Position numbers and translations under genes: made by a program. 44,307 nucleotides of DNA, taken from the NCBI GenBank assembly GCA_015523725.1, contig WAJV01000101.1, positions 1 through 44,307 on the forward strand. The letters run 5' to 3'. Position 1 is the first letter of the stretch. Every line of letters starts with the position of its first letter. Under the pieces are notes generated by a model. The model ran no database searches. It worked only from the letters and a program-made list of their open reading frames with translations, and was not told the origin of the DNA. Shown here piece by piece: positions 34,031-42,513 of this stretch. Source of the DNA: Candidatus Geothermarchaeota archaeon. GTDB taxonomy: Archaea; Thermoproteota; Nitrososphaeria; Geothermarchaeales; JDFR-13.

Positions 34031-34321
34031 ATGGAGATTGATTTTAATGAGGCTAGAACCATCTATAAATTACTGGTTGAGAAGGCTAGTAACGGGGGGT
34101 ATACGGCGAAGAATCTCTTGGCCTTATTGGAGGAACATTTTCCGGGGGATGTGGAGCGTCAAATGACTCTTCTTTATTTTATTTATAAGATTAGGTGGGC
34201 AATGGCGTCTAATGACCGTGGTTTGGTTAATGAATTGATTGGTGAGGCGAAGAAATATGGTGTGTATAAGTCTTTACAGACAATTTTAAACTCTATATCG
34301 TCTTATGAGGGGGTTTTATAG
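34031..34321 (+). CDS. Nitrate reductase operon small helical protein (96 aa)
   Basis: I do not recognise this protein. Its ATG follows the narI stop with no gap (TAGATG), and an AGGAGGGTG site lies ~12 bp before it, so it is translated with the nitrate reductase subunits. The sequence is wholly soluble and probably all helical: FNEARTIYKLLVEKAS, AKNLLALLEEHFP, VERQMTLLYFIYKIRWAMAS and a last pair of helices. It has no Cys, His cluster or membrane segment. An assembly factor or a regulatory subunit of the Nar complex is the natural guess from position alone. Confidence 0.75.
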   Translation: MEIDFNEARTIYKLLVEKASNGGYTAKNLLALLEEHFPGDVERQMTLLYFIYKIRWAMASNDRGLVNELIGEAKKYGVYKSLQTILNSISSYEGVL

Positions 34322-34322
34322 G

Positions 34323-35645
34323 ATGGTGGATAAATCTGAGTTGGTTTTGAAGTATAGGTTGAAGGGGGATCCGAAGACTGGTTTGATCGCCGCGACATTC
34401 GGGTTCTTCGTGGGATTCGCTGCTGTCGCTTTGTATGGACCTACTGCTAAGGTGTTTAAGGAGGTTATGGGTTTATCGGGGTTCCTACTTGGCCTTTTAG
34501 TTGCTGCGCCTCAATTGTCGGGGTCTCTGCTAAGGATTCCTTTTGGTGCATGGGTTGATAAGGTCGGGGGTAAGAAGCCGTTATCGACTCTTTTATTCCT
34601 ATCGATTATTGGGATGGCTGGCTTATCAACTATTCTATTATTGTACTACCCTACTAATTTGAATATTGGGCTTTATCCAGCTATATTAATCTTTGGCATA
34701 TTATCTGGATGCGGCGTTGCAACTTTCTCAGTTGGCATTCCACAGACCTCATATTGGTATCCGCAGCGGAAGCAGGGTTGGGCATTAGGTGTATATGCTG
34801 GTTTGGGTAATACTGCTCCAGGATTCTTTACAATAATACTTCCATTTGCATTGGCTGCACTTGGTTTGACTTATTCTTATGTTGCATGGCTACTCTTTCT
34901 GTTGGTTGGTACAGCTATATACTTGTTAATAGCCCATGATGCATATTATTTCCAACTGAGGGCTAAAGGTGTTCCAAGGGGAGAGAGTATCGAGGTTGCT
35001 AAAGAATTGGGGCAGGAGTTGTTTCCGTCGGGTAAGGTTACTGAGGCTCTAAAGATTTCGGCTAAGATCCCTAGGACATGGGCCCTTGTATTGCTTTACT
35101 TCACTTCTTTCGGCGGCTTCCTGGCATTAACAACATGGTTTCCAACCTATTGGTCGATTTATTATGGTTTTGATTTGAGGAGCGCCGGGATTCTTACAGC
35201 GATATTCTTTTCACTACTAGCTTCTTTCATTAGGGTTTATGGTGGGTCCTTAAGTGATAAGATGGGTGGGGAGAAGACCGCCATACTTAGCTTTGCATTG
35301 GTTATATTGGGTGCTTTCCTACTTATTATTACGGGTGCATTCATACCCAAGATATTTTATTCATCTCTACTGGGCTCTATATTCATTGGTGCTGGTATGG
35401 GTATAGCGAATGCAGCTGTGTTTAAATTAGTCCCTAAGTATGTTCCGGAGGCCGTTGGTGGAGCTTCGGGTTGGGTTGGTGGACTAGGTGCATTCGGCGG
35501 ATTCGCTGTACCACCTATACTTGGATTGTTTGTAGATGTATTTGGCTTGGTAGGCTATTCATTGGGATTCATTGTATATATCCTATTAGCCCTCATGTCG
35601 ATAGCGATATCTATTATACTTATGAAGACTTATGGTCATAGTTGA
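34323..35645 (+). CDS. narK: Nitrate/nitrite transporter NarK (MFS)
   Basis: A twelve-helix major facilitator importing nitrate and/or exporting nitrite. The helix-2 segment keeps the substrate Arg (LLRIPFGAWVDKVGGKK, which includes motif A). Helix 5 carries the nitrate signature GLGNTAPGF, and a second glycine-rich signature is GGLGAFGGFAVPP. YWYPQRKQGWALGVYAG is the typical FP/YP...QG.ALG stretch. The track start ATG 34305 lies within the preceding gene; the ATG at 34323 (MVDKSEL), after GAGGGGG, fits the family better. Its presence agrees with a cytoplasm-facing nitrate reductase that needs nitrate uptake. Confidence 0.93.
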   Translation: MVDKSELVLKYRLKGDPKTGLIAATFGFFVGFAAVALYGPTAKVFKEVMGLSGFLLGLLVAAPQLSGSLLRIPFGAWVDKVGGKKPLSTLLFLSIIGMAGLSTILLLYYPTNLNIGLYPAILIFGILSGCGVATFSVGIPQTSYWYPQRKQGWALGVYAGLGNTAPGFFTIILPFALAALGLTYSYVAWLLFLLVGTAIYLLIAHDAYYFQLRAKGVPRGESIEVAKELGQELFPSGKVTEALKISAKIPRTWALVLLYFTSFGGFLALTTWFPTYWSIYYGFDLRSAGILTAIFFSLLASFIRVYGGSLSDKMGGEKTAILSFALVILGAFLLIITGAFIPKIFYSSLLGSIFIGAGMGIANAAVFKLVPKYVPEAVGGASGWVGGLGAFGGFAVPPILGLFVDVFGLVGYSLGFIVYILLALMSIAISIILMKTYGHS

Positions 35646-35675
35646 GATATATTTTTAGTAGGGGGTGTTATTCTG

Positions 35676-36182
35676 TTGAGGATGCGAGGTCTACTGGCCC
35701 TGTTAACTATCATAATATTATTAGCTGCTTTCGCCTCTGTTTACGCCCAACTAAGTGAGACGGAGGCTGAACAGAAGTTTAATCAGTATGGGTGTACGAA
35801 TTGTCACACTGAGGGTGGGGCTGCGGATCCCTGGGATGAGGTTCTGGATGAGATAAGGGCTTGGGCTACTGAATATGGTTCATTGGATGAAGGGGCTAGA
35901 CACGTAGTATACTTTGGGCAATCCGGTAAATTCAATAGTTTCGATGAACTCATTAGTCAAATGGCTTCTAACGTTGGTAAGTCTCCAAGTGATATATCGG
36001 ATCTAGTCCAGTTTTTGAAGAATGAGTTTAATGAGGCTAAGGGTACTGCTGGTGGAAGTCCGTCACCCTCTCCCACGACAGGCGGGGGTGGCGGTGGTTT
36101 ACCTACCGAGTTACTCTATGCCATTATTATCTTCATTATTATCATAGTTATCATAGTTGCCTATGTGATGCGTAGGAGATGA
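35676..36182 (+). CDS. Membrane-tethered monoheme c-type cytochrome
   Basis: A 168-residue protein with three parts. Residues ~4-24 are a signal peptide (LLALLTIIILLAAFASVYAQ). Residues ~25-120 are a class-I-like cytochrome c domain with heme motif CTNCH (Cys40, Cys43, His44), a Met at 96 as the possible sixth ligand and the closing helix SDLVQFLKNEF. A Ser/Pro/Gly-rich linker then leads to a membrane helix (145-164) ending in RRR. The heme domain would be outside the cell with the tail inside. It is in the nar operon 30 bp after narK. GGGGGTG favours the TTG at 35676; ATG 35682 is also possible. No cytochrome c maturation gene is in the window. Confidence 0.85.
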   Translation: MRMRGLLALLTIIILLAAFASVYAQLSETEAEQKFNQYGCTNCHTEGGAADPWDEVLDEIRAWATEYGSLDEGARHVVYFGQSGKFNSFDELISQMASNVGKSPSDISDLVQFLKNEFNEAKGTAGGSPSPSPTTGGGGGGLPTELLYAIIIFIIIIVIIVAYVMRRR

Positions 36183-36246
36183 TTCTCTTCCACATCATTT
36201 ATTTATTTTTATATCTTTTTATTATTGGGGTTGTGGGAGGAACCAT

Positions 36247-36846
36247 ATGTATATTATGAGGGTTAGGGTTCCCAGGCAGTGCTGGATAGGGCGTATAACT
36301 ACTAAATATAGAAATGTGAGTCTTAAGGTTTATTCATATGTTAAGATGGGTGATGAGACTTTAATTAATGCATATGTCTATCGATCAGGGTCTGGGGTTA
36401 TTAAGGATTTGGAGGAATTACCTTGTGTTAAAAAATTGACTGTGATTAGTGGTAAAGATGATATTTTCGCTATTAGGGTGGTGTGTAGCTGTCCATTAAG
36501 TGACGTATTTTCCAAGACAATGACTATTCCACCAGTTCCGTTTGAGGTCTCAAATGGAGTTGCTAACTGGGATTTGAGTGATTTCGATAAGGTTAATATT
36601 TTTAATATATTTAGGGATGAGGCTAAGAAGGCCGGTGGATCCATTAGGGTTGTTAAGAAGAAGGTTGATGGGTTGACTGAGAGGCAGAGGGAGGTGTTAA
36701 GGATAGCTATTTCACTAGGGTACTATGACTATCCTAGGAAGATCACATTATCTGAATTAGCGTCTAAGCTTGGTGTATCAAAGGCATCTTTATCCGAGAT
36801 GCTTATGAAGATAGAGAGTAAAGTTATTAAGAAATATTTTGAGTAA
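36247..36846 (+). CDS. HTH_10 (Bat-type) transcriptional regulator
   Basis: A 199-residue regulator. The C-terminal ~55 residues (LTERQREVLRIAISLGYYDYPR, then ITLSELASKLGVSKASLSE) are the HTH_10 winged-helix domain of the bacterio-opsin-activator family, very common in archaea. The N-terminal part has several Cys (CW, CVKK, CSC) and could hold a sensory or metal/iron-sulfur site. It lies 64 bp after the cytochrome gene; a T-rich stretch and TATA-like TTTTTATATC in between suggest its own promoter. GGGAGGAACC precedes ATG 36247. Control of the nar genes is likely by position. Confidence 0.87.
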   Translation: MYIMRVRVPRQCWIGRITTKYRNVSLKVYSYVKMGDETLINAYVYRSGSGVIKDLEELPCVKKLTVISGKDDIFAIRVVCSCPLSDVFSKTMTIPPVPFEVSNGVANWDLSDFDKVNIFNIFRDEAKKAGGSIRVVKKKVDGLTERQREVLRIAISLGYYDYPRKITLSELASKLGVSKASLSEMLMKIESKVIKKYFE

Positions 36847-36856
36847 TTGACTGGGA

Positions 36857-37216
36857 ATGTCTAGAGTAGTTATAAGGCTGAAGAGGGTATATGATCCTGT
36901 GGGTGATGATGGTCTCAGGATCCTTGTTGATAGATTGTGGCCTAGGGGGGTATCTAAAGATAAGGTTGATGTCTGGTTTAGAGATGTGGCGCCTACTCAT
37001 GAGTTGAGGAGATGGTATTCACATGATCCGGATAGATGGATCGAGTTTAAGCAGAGGTATTTAAAGGAATTGGAGAATAATCCTCATGTCTCTGAACTTA
37101 TTGAATTAATTAGGGGAAGGGATGTTGTTACACTGCTTTACGCCTCTAGGGATAAGGCACGGAATAATGCTGTGGTGCTTAAGGAATATTTGGAGAGTAA
37201 ATTAAGTGGTTTGTAG
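36857..37216 (+). CDS. DUF488 family protein
   Basis: A 119-residue protein of the YeaO-like DUF488 family: [47 protein letters not shown] and [23 protein letters not shown] follow the family in order. The biochemical role is unknown; the fold is sometimes linked to nucleic-acid or nitrite/sulfur metabolism neighbourhoods, without proof. It starts 10 bp after the HTH_10 regulator, so the two are probably co-transcribed. A T-run (CCTTTTTTGG) about 60 bp after its stop may end transcription. Confidence 0.9.
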   Translation: MSRVVIRLKRVYDPVGDDGLRILVDRLWPRGVSKDKVDVWFRDVAPTHELRRWYSHDPDRWIEFKQRYLKELENNPHVSELIELIRGRDVVTLLYASRDKARNNAVVLKEYLESKLSGL

Positions 37217-37373
37217 AATATATAATTAATATGTCTTTATAATGACTTAATATGATGGTGTTGCATAATCGAAACGCCTTTTTTGGTATATTTAGTATTA
37301 ATTAATTTATATTGATATTTCTAGTATGTACTATTAATTTTTCATAATAAAATTAATATACTATAATATAAAC

Positions 37374-37886
37374 ATGACTGTTAACAAAGCCGATCAATCA
37401 GCTGGATATGTTGATGTTAGGGGGTTCCCGATTTTTTATAGAGGGAATAGGGTGGCTATTGTTAACTATGATATTCTAAGGATATTGATAGAGGAATCTA
37501 AAAAGGCTCTGGGTGATGAGGCTGCTAGGTCATTGGCTTATCATCTGGGTGTAGTTACTGGTAGGAGGTTCCATGACCTTTTGTCAAATAAATTTTGTGG
37601 AGGCGGTGTTGAGGAGTTTGCTGAGTTCTTTAGTAGATTTATGTTGGAGCATGGTTGGGGGAGGCTTAGTGCCATTGATTTAAAGGGTGAAGATCTTCTT
37701 ATAGAGATTGATGATTTATTTGAGTGTAGTGTTCAAGTTAGTGGTAGGCCAACTTCATCCTTTACCCTTGGTTTTATAGAGGGTTTTATGAATAGGCTGC
37801 TCGGTGTTAGGGTTGTGGTTAAGGAGGTCGACTGTATATCCACTGGTGGTGAACGATGTATATTTAAGGTATATCCACTTAAGTAA
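37374..37886 (+). CDS. V4R-domain protein
   Basis: A 170-residue stand-alone V4R domain: a helical first half (ARSLAYHLGVVTGRRFHDLL), the strand LFECSVQVSG and the closing KEVDCISTGGERCIFKV with the two conserved Cys. It matches the V4R half of the ACT-V4R protein at 13.7 kb in these blocks. V4R domains bind small organic ligands and have regulatory or chaperone-like roles. An AT-rich region with TATA-like sequence (AATATACTATAATATA) lies just before the ATG, fitting a leaderless transcript. The aldolase gene follows after 21 bp. Confidence 0.83.
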   Translation: MTVNKADQSAGYVDVRGFPIFYRGNRVAIVNYDILRILIEESKKALGDEAARSLAYHLGVVTGRRFHDLLSNKFCGGGVEEFAEFFSRFMLEHGWGRLSAIDLKGEDLLIEIDDLFECSVQVSGRPTSSFTLGFIEGFMNRLLGVRVVVKEVDCISTGGERCIFKVYPLK

Positions 37887-37907
37887 GGTAGTTTAATAAT
37901 TTTTTCT

Positions 37908-38591
37908 ATGAAGGATTTAGTTAAGTATGTGGCTGAGAAATTAGATAATACTTTATTGAGTATTGATGTTGATAGAGATAAGTTGATTAATTTCGTCGAG
38001 AGGAGTGTTGATTATGGTGTTAGAGCGGTTGTTCTCCATCCATATTTTATTGGTGAGGTGGCTGACATAGTTCGTGGTACCACTCGTTTGTGTTCGGTTG
38101 TGGCTTTCCCATATGGTTTTACTGGTGTAGGTGTTAAGATTAGGGAGGCTGAATATTGTATAGATAAAGGTGTCGATGAATTAGATATCGTCCTCAATAC
38201 TTATTTACTGCGAGCTGGATTGGTGGATAAGTTTAGGGATGAATCCTATTTATTGAGGAAGTATATATCATCTGAGTATGGGGATATTACTTTGAAGTTT
38301 ATTGTTGAGGTGACTTTATTGTCTAGAGAAGAATTAGATACAGCTATTAGTATTATCAATGATGTAGGTCCAGATTTCTTTAAGACGTCGACTGGCCATG
38401 GACCTAGGGGGACTACTGTAGATGACGTTAAGTATATTCGGGGTGCCTTGGATAAGGGTATCGGGTTGAAGGCTGCTGGTGGTATCAGGGAGTTGAGGCA
38501 GTTCTTGGCTTTGGTGGAGGCTGGGGCCGATATAATTGGTGCTAGTAGGGGGTTTGATATAATTAGGGAGGCTGTTGAGTCTTCTAAATAA
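37908..38591 (+). CDS. deoC: Deoxyribose-phosphate aldolase
   Basis: Class I aldolase splitting 2-deoxyribose 5-phosphate into glyceraldehyde 3-phosphate and acetaldehyde. The Schiff-base lysine is in DFFKTSTGHGPRGTT (Lys159); DELDIVLN gives the catalytic Asp near 93 and LKAAGGI the second lysine (Lys188). At 227 residues it has normal length for archaea. ATG 37908 has no strong ribosome-binding site. It is the second gene after the V4R protein and would feed deoxynucleoside sugars into central metabolism. Confidence 0.93.
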   Translation: MKDLVKYVAEKLDNTLLSIDVDRDKLINFVERSVDYGVRAVVLHPYFIGEVADIVRGTTRLCSVVAFPYGFTGVGVKIREAEYCIDKGVDELDIVLNTYLLRAGLVDKFRDESYLLRKYISSEYGDITLKFIVEVTLLSREELDTAISIINDVGPDFFKTSTGHGPRGTTVDDVKYIRGALDKGIGLKAAGGIRELRQFLALVEAGADIIGASRGFDIIREAVESSK

Positions 38592-38700
38592 TATTTGCTG
38601 AATTCTTTTAATATTGTTATGTATGTTATTTGGCGGGTTTCTATGTAGTTTATTTAATTTATATTTTCTTATGCTATTTAGTGTGATTTTGTGATTGGGT

Positions 38701-39537
38701 ATGTGGATCGATATAGCTATACCGTCATCATTTACATCTAACTATGATTCTATGATTCAGAGGACTTATGCTGTGGCGTATGTGGCTAGATTCTGTAGTA
38801 TCTATAGAGTTAGGACTATTTTTATTTATAGAGATCCTTTGAATCCTTCTCATGATGTATCTAGGCAGGTTATTAAGTTATTTAGATATTTTATTACTCC
38901 GCCTTATTTACGGAAGCTTCTTTTTCCTTTGGATAGGGATCTTTCTTATGTCGGTATAGCTCCTCCAATTAATTTGGAGTTGTTTAAGGATCGGAGGCCT
39001 ATTAAGGAGCTTGAGTTGCCTGATATTAGGTTGGGGACGCCGATTAAGTATGTCTCTGGATCGACTGTGTTGGATGTCGGTTTGGATAAGCCTGCATTGG
39101 TTGATGGTAAGTTATTGAGTGGGAGGGTGTATCCGATAAGGATTAATAAGGTTACTTCGAGGTATTTGAGGGGGGAGCTTATTACACATGGTGTATATTT
39201 TGGTTATAGAGTTGTTAGGGTTAGAGAGAAGCTTCCCTCTTTCTTAGAGTCTAGGAGATGCCTTAGGATAGGTACTTCTCGTTTTGGTGATTTATACTTC
39301 GATGTTAGGGATGCATTAATTAGGGATTTAGCTGCTTCTGATGATGTGTTGATTGTTTTTGGTAGCCATGGATATGGGTTGGTTGATATTTTGGATCATT
39401 GGGGGGTTAAGCCCATGGATGTATTTGATTATTTTCTTAATTTGGTTGGTGGACAGGGGACTGTTACAATCAGGGTTGAGGAGGCGGTTCCGATTGCATT
39501 GGCTGTTGTGAGGGCTGTTATAGAATTGTTTAAATAG
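38701..39537 (+). CDS. SPOUT-class RNA methyltransferase (DUF171 / C9orf114-like)
   Basis: A putative SAM-dependent RNA methyltransferase of the trefoil-knot SPOUT superfamily, found next to ribosomal protein L3 in many archaea. An N-terminal SPOUT half (MWIDIAIPSS, VAYVARFCSIYRV) is split by a ~90-residue inserted domain (VLDVGLDKPALVDG...) before the knot region, where VLIVFGSHGYGL and GQGTVTIRVEEAVPIAL line up with the cofactor loop. The track begins at TTG 38695; I choose ATG 38701. TATA-like TTTAATTTATATTTT lies ~30-50 bp upstream. rRNA is a probable target, by family and neighbour. Confidence 0.85.
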   Translation: MWIDIAIPSSFTSNYDSMIQRTYAVAYVARFCSIYRVRTIFIYRDPLNPSHDVSRQVIKLFRYFITPPYLRKLLFPLDRDLSYVGIAPPINLELFKDRRPIKELELPDIRLGTPIKYVSGSTVLDVGLDKPALVDGKLLSGRVYPIRINKVTSRYLRGELITHGVYFGYRVVRVREKLPSFLESRRCLRIGTSRFGDLYFDVRDALIRDLAASDDVLIVFGSHGYGLVDILDHWGVKPMDVFDYFLNLVGGQGTVTIRVEEAVPIALAVVRAVIELFK

Positions 39538-39589
39538 GTGTGTATATTATCTCAATATAGATATTTAATTAACTTAATTGGTGTTAAGA

Positions 39590-39600
39590 GTTATATACTA
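39590..39600 (+). promoter_or_regulatory. TATA-like box of the ribosomal protein operon
   Basis: GTTATATACTA lies about 50 bp before the L3 start. Transcription would begin near 39621, leaving a short leader that contains the GGAGGG ribosome-binding site. It is the only good TATA candidate between the SPOUT gene and rpl3. Confidence 0.5.
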
Positions 39601-39647
39601 CCATTAAGTAGTTTTATGAGAGTGTAGATGTCTGGAGGGAGTAGTGT

Positions 39648-40655
39648 ATGGGTGCTAGGAAGAAGAGCGCTCCAAAGCGTGGATCATTGGCTTTTAGCCC
39701 TAGAAAGAGAGCTAGGTCTCTAAACCCGACTATTAAATATTGGCCAAATATTACTAGTGCTGAGGTTAAGCCTTTAGGCTTCGCTGGTTATAAGGCTGGT
39801 ATGGCTCACATATATTATGTTGAGGAGTATAAATATAGTCCTTATGTGGGGCAGGAGGTGTTTGCCCCTGTAACTGTTGTGGAGACTCCGCCCTTATTCG
39901 TTATTGGTTTGAATGTTTATGAGATTGATTTCGTTGGTAATAGGCTTAGATTGTTTAAGACTGCTTTTTCCGAGGAGATTCCTGATATAGTTAAGAGAAG
40001 GATAGTTACGATATCAACTGCAACTGGGAAGATGAATCTCGAGGAGATTGAGAAGAATTTGGATAAGGTATCTGTTGTGAGGCTGCTTGTCTCGACTCAG
40101 CCGACTAAGGCTGGTATACATAAGAAGACGCCTGAGGTTTTTGAGATTCAGGTTGGTGGGGGTAGTAGTGTTAAAGAGAGGTTTGAGTATGCTGTCGATA
40201 AATTGGGTAAGGAACTGGATGTGACTGAGGTTTTTAATCCAGGTGATGTGATAGATGTTATCGCGGTTACTAAGGGGAAGGGCTTCCAAGGGCCTGTTAA
40301 GAGGTGGGGGATTAAGTTATTATCCCATAAGGCTAGGAAGTCTAGGAGGAAGCCTGGGGCATTAGGGCCTTGGAAACCAACTGCAACTAGGTATACTGTT
40401 CCATTGGCCGGTCAGACTGGCTTCCATAGGAGGACTATTTACCATATTAAGATTATGGATATTAGGGATTCTTCAGAGGAGGAGATGTGGCCTTTCAGGA
40501 GATATGGTGTATTGCGCTCTAAATATGTTTTGTTGAAGGGTTCGGTGCCGGGTCCTGCTAAGAGACTTATTAAGATGAGGTTTACTGCTAGGCCTGTGGA
40601 TGCTGAGATGACTAAGCCTGTTAATATTACCTATATATATAGGCCTCCACATTAA
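39648..40655 (+). CDS. rpl3: Large-subunit ribosomal protein uL3
   Basis: A 335-residue archaeal/eukaryal-type L3. The basic N-terminus (MGARKKSAPKRGSLAFSPRKRA) is the typical archaeal opening; GFAGYKAGMAH follows, then GDVIDVIAVTKGKGFQGPVKRWG and the long extension region with PGALGPWKPTATRYTVPLAGQTGFHRRT, which reaches the peptidyl-transferase centre. ATG 39648 is preceded by GGAGGGAGTAG. It is the first gene of the ribosomal run. Confidence 0.98.
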   Translation: MGARKKSAPKRGSLAFSPRKRARSLNPTIKYWPNITSAEVKPLGFAGYKAGMAHIYYVEEYKYSPYVGQEVFAPVTVVETPPLFVIGLNVYEIDFVGNRLRLFKTAFSEEIPDIVKRRIVTISTATGKMNLEEIEKNLDKVSVVRLLVSTQPTKAGIHKKTPEVFEIQVGGGSSVKERFEYAVDKLGKELDVTEVFNPGDVIDVIAVTKGKGFQGPVKRWGIKLLSHKARKSRRKPGALGPWKPTATRYTVPLAGQTGFHRRTIYHIKIMDIRDSSEEEMWPFRRYGVLRSKYVLLKGSVPGPAKRLIKMRFTARPVDAEMTKPVNITYIYRPPH

Positions 40656-40668
40656 AAGGGTGGTTCAT

Positions 40669-41484
40669 ATGGTTGATAAGGTTCCTGTATTTGATTTAGC
40701 GGGTGCTGTGGTTAAGGAGATTGATGCCCCAAGTATTTTTGGGGTTTGGGTTAGGGAGGACCTTATTCACAGGGTCTTCTTCCTACAATTTACCCATAGG
40801 CTTCAGCCTAAGGGTAGGTATCCCCTTGCTGGTAGGGATAAGTCGGCTGAGTTCTTTGGTGTGGGTCTTGGGATGTCTAGGGTTCCCAGGATTAAACATG
40901 GTCAACTTAGGGGCACTGCTGCTATCGTTAATATGGCTAGGGGTGGAAGGAGGCCTCATGTAACTACTCCAGAGAAGAGGATTTATAAGAGGGTTAATAA
41001 GCGTGAGTTGAGGATTGCGACGGCTTATGCTGTGGCTGCCACTGGTGTGCGTGATTTGGTGGCTAAGAGGGGGCATGTAATAGATGATGTTCTTAATATT
41101 CCTCTCATAGTTACTGATGAGTTAGAGAGTATAGGTAGGACAAGTGTTTTAATGGAGACGCTTAGGATACTGGGTTTGGAGCCTGATATAAATAGGGTTA
41201 AGGAGAGTGTTAAGAGGAGGGGTGGTAAGTCTTCTTGGAGAGGTAGAGGAAAGAGGGTTAGAAAGGGTCCATTGATCGTCTATAGTGTGGATAAGGGTAT
41301 ATTTAAGGCGGCTAGAAATATTATTGGTGTTGATGTGGTTAGTGCTGATGATGTGTCTGTGATGCATTTGGCTCCCGGTGGTGTGCCTGGTAGATTAACT
41401 GTATGGACTGAATCGGCTTTGAATAAGGTTATTAATCGATTGTATCCTTATGTGAAGGTTTTGAGGGTGATGGAGGTTGGCTAG
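40669..41484 (+). CDS. rpl4: Large-subunit ribosomal protein uL4
   Basis: A ~271-residue archaeal L4. The internal loop GRDKSAEFFGVGLGMSRVPRIKHGQLRGTA... would line the exit tunnel, and RRGGKSSWRGRGKRVRKGPLIVY is the conserved basic segment. The track start at GTG 40660 lies within GGGTGGTTC, which serves better as the ribosome-binding site for ATG 40669. The 3' end overlaps the L23 start by 8 bp. Confidence 0.97.
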   Translation: MVDKVPVFDLAGAVVKEIDAPSIFGVWVREDLIHRVFFLQFTHRLQPKGRYPLAGRDKSAEFFGVGLGMSRVPRIKHGQLRGTAAIVNMARGGRRPHVTTPEKRIYKRVNKRELRIATAYAVAATGVRDLVAKRGHVIDDVLNIPLIVTDELESIGRTSVLMETLRILGLEPDINRVKESVKRRGGKSSWRGRGKRVRKGPLIVYSVDKGIFKAARNIIGVDVVSADDVSVMHLAPGGVPGRLTVWTESALNKVINRLYPYVKVLRVMEVG

Positions 41485-41749
41485 GGTAGAGGAGTTTTAT
41501 CGGTTTGTTAAGTATCCCCTTATTACTGAGAAGAGTGTATTGATGGTTGAGAGGGAGAATAAGATTACTCTTATCGTTGATAATAAGGCTACCAAACCTA
41601 TTTTGAAGAAGATTATATCCGATTATTTTGGGGTTAGGGTTAAGAAAGTAAATATTATGAATACCCATAAGGGGGAGAAGAAGGCCATTGTAACGTTTTA
41701 TACTTCTGATGATGCGTTGAAGGTGGCTACTGCATTGGGTGTATTATGA
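41477..41749 (+). CDS. rpl23: Large-subunit ribosomal protein uL23
   Basis: A 90-residue archaeal L23 with YPLITEKSVLMVERENKITLIVD and the VRVKKVNIMNTHKGEKKAIV block that contacts 23S rRNA and the exit site. The only sensible start is TTG 41477, overlapping the L4 end and with GGTGAT about 7 bp upstream. It ends 11 bp before L2. Confidence 0.96.
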   Translation: MARVEEFYRFVKYPLITEKSVLMVERENKITLIVDNKATKPILKKIISDYFGVRVKKVNIMNTHKGEKKAIVTFYTSDDALKVATALGVL

Positions 41750-41760
41750 GGTGGTGATGG

Positions 41761-42471
41761 ATGGGTAAGAGGATTCTGGCGCAGCGGAAGGGTCGGTCTC
41801 CTTTGTTTAGGTCTATTGGTAAGGGTGTTGCTCCAGCATATATTCCTGAGTTTGATGGACCTACTAAGGCTGTGGTTGTTGATATTTTTCATAATCCTGG
41901 TAGGGGGACTCCCTTGGCTATGTTGAAGACTAGAGAAGGCCTTGTTTTCTATATTAATGCTGTTGAGGGTATGTATGTGGGTCAGGAGATTAGTATATAT
42001 GGTGAGGGTGAGGTTAGGCCGGGAGATATTAGGAGGATTAAGGATATCCCTCCCGGGACGATAATCTCTCATGTTGAGAAGAGGCCTGGTGATGGTGGAA
42101 AGTTCGCTAGGGCTTCTGGAACCTATGCTCAGATTATTGGACCCTCGGGGGATGGTGTTGAGATACTTTTGCCTTCTGGTAAGAGTATAGTGGTTAATCC
42201 TGATGCAAGGGCTGTGGTTGGTAATGTGGCTGCTGGAGGTAGGGTTGATAAGCCTTTCTTAAAGGCTGGTAAGAAGTACCATTGGTTGAAGGCTAAGGCT
42301 CCTAAGAGATTCCCGAGGGTTAGGGGTGTAGCTATGAATCCTGTGGATCATCCTTTTGGAGGCGGTTCTCACCAACATGTGGGTAAGCCTAAGACGGTCT
42401 CTAAGAATGCCCCTCCTGGAGCTAAGGTAGGTAGTTTTGGTGCTAGGAGGACTGGTAAGAGGAAGAAGTAA
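41761..42471 (+). CDS. rpl2: Large-subunit ribosomal protein uL2
   Basis: A 236-residue archaeal L2. The start GKRILAQRKGRSPLFRS, the central AVGNVAAGGRVDKPFLKAGKKYH and the end GVAMNPVDHPFGGGSHQHVGK (with the His important for peptidyl transfer) are all typical. GAGGTGGTGATGG precedes ATG 41761. The archaeal-type C-terminus ends in GARRTGKRKK. Confidence 0.98.
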   Translation: MGKRILAQRKGRSPLFRSIGKGVAPAYIPEFDGPTKAVVVDIFHNPGRGTPLAMLKTREGLVFYINAVEGMYVGQEISIYGEGEVRPGDIRRIKDIPPGTIISHVEKRPGDGGKFARASGTYAQIIGPSGDGVEILLPSGKSIVVNPDARAVVGNVAAGGRVDKPFLKAGKKYHWLKAKAPKRFPRVRGVAMNPVDHPFGGGSHQHVGKPKTVSKNAPPGAKVGSFGARRTGKRKK

Positions 42472-42480
42472 ATTTATATA
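42472..42480 (+). promoter_or_regulatory. Possible internal TATA box before rps19
   Basis: ATTTATATA begins right after the L2 stop and is centred ~38 bp before ATG 42514. Transcription could start near 42503, giving S19 a promoter of its own. The 40-bp gap is the longest within the L3-S19 run. Confidence 0.4.
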
Positions 42481-42513
42481 GGATTTATCTAGTAGTATAT
42501 GTAGGGGTTGGTG

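Noticed and set aside
41698-42072. Minus-strand 124-residue ORF over the L23/L2 junction
   Set aside because: It is antisense to two certain ribosomal protein genes and its sequence is repetitive in Asn, Pro and Thr as expected of a shadow.
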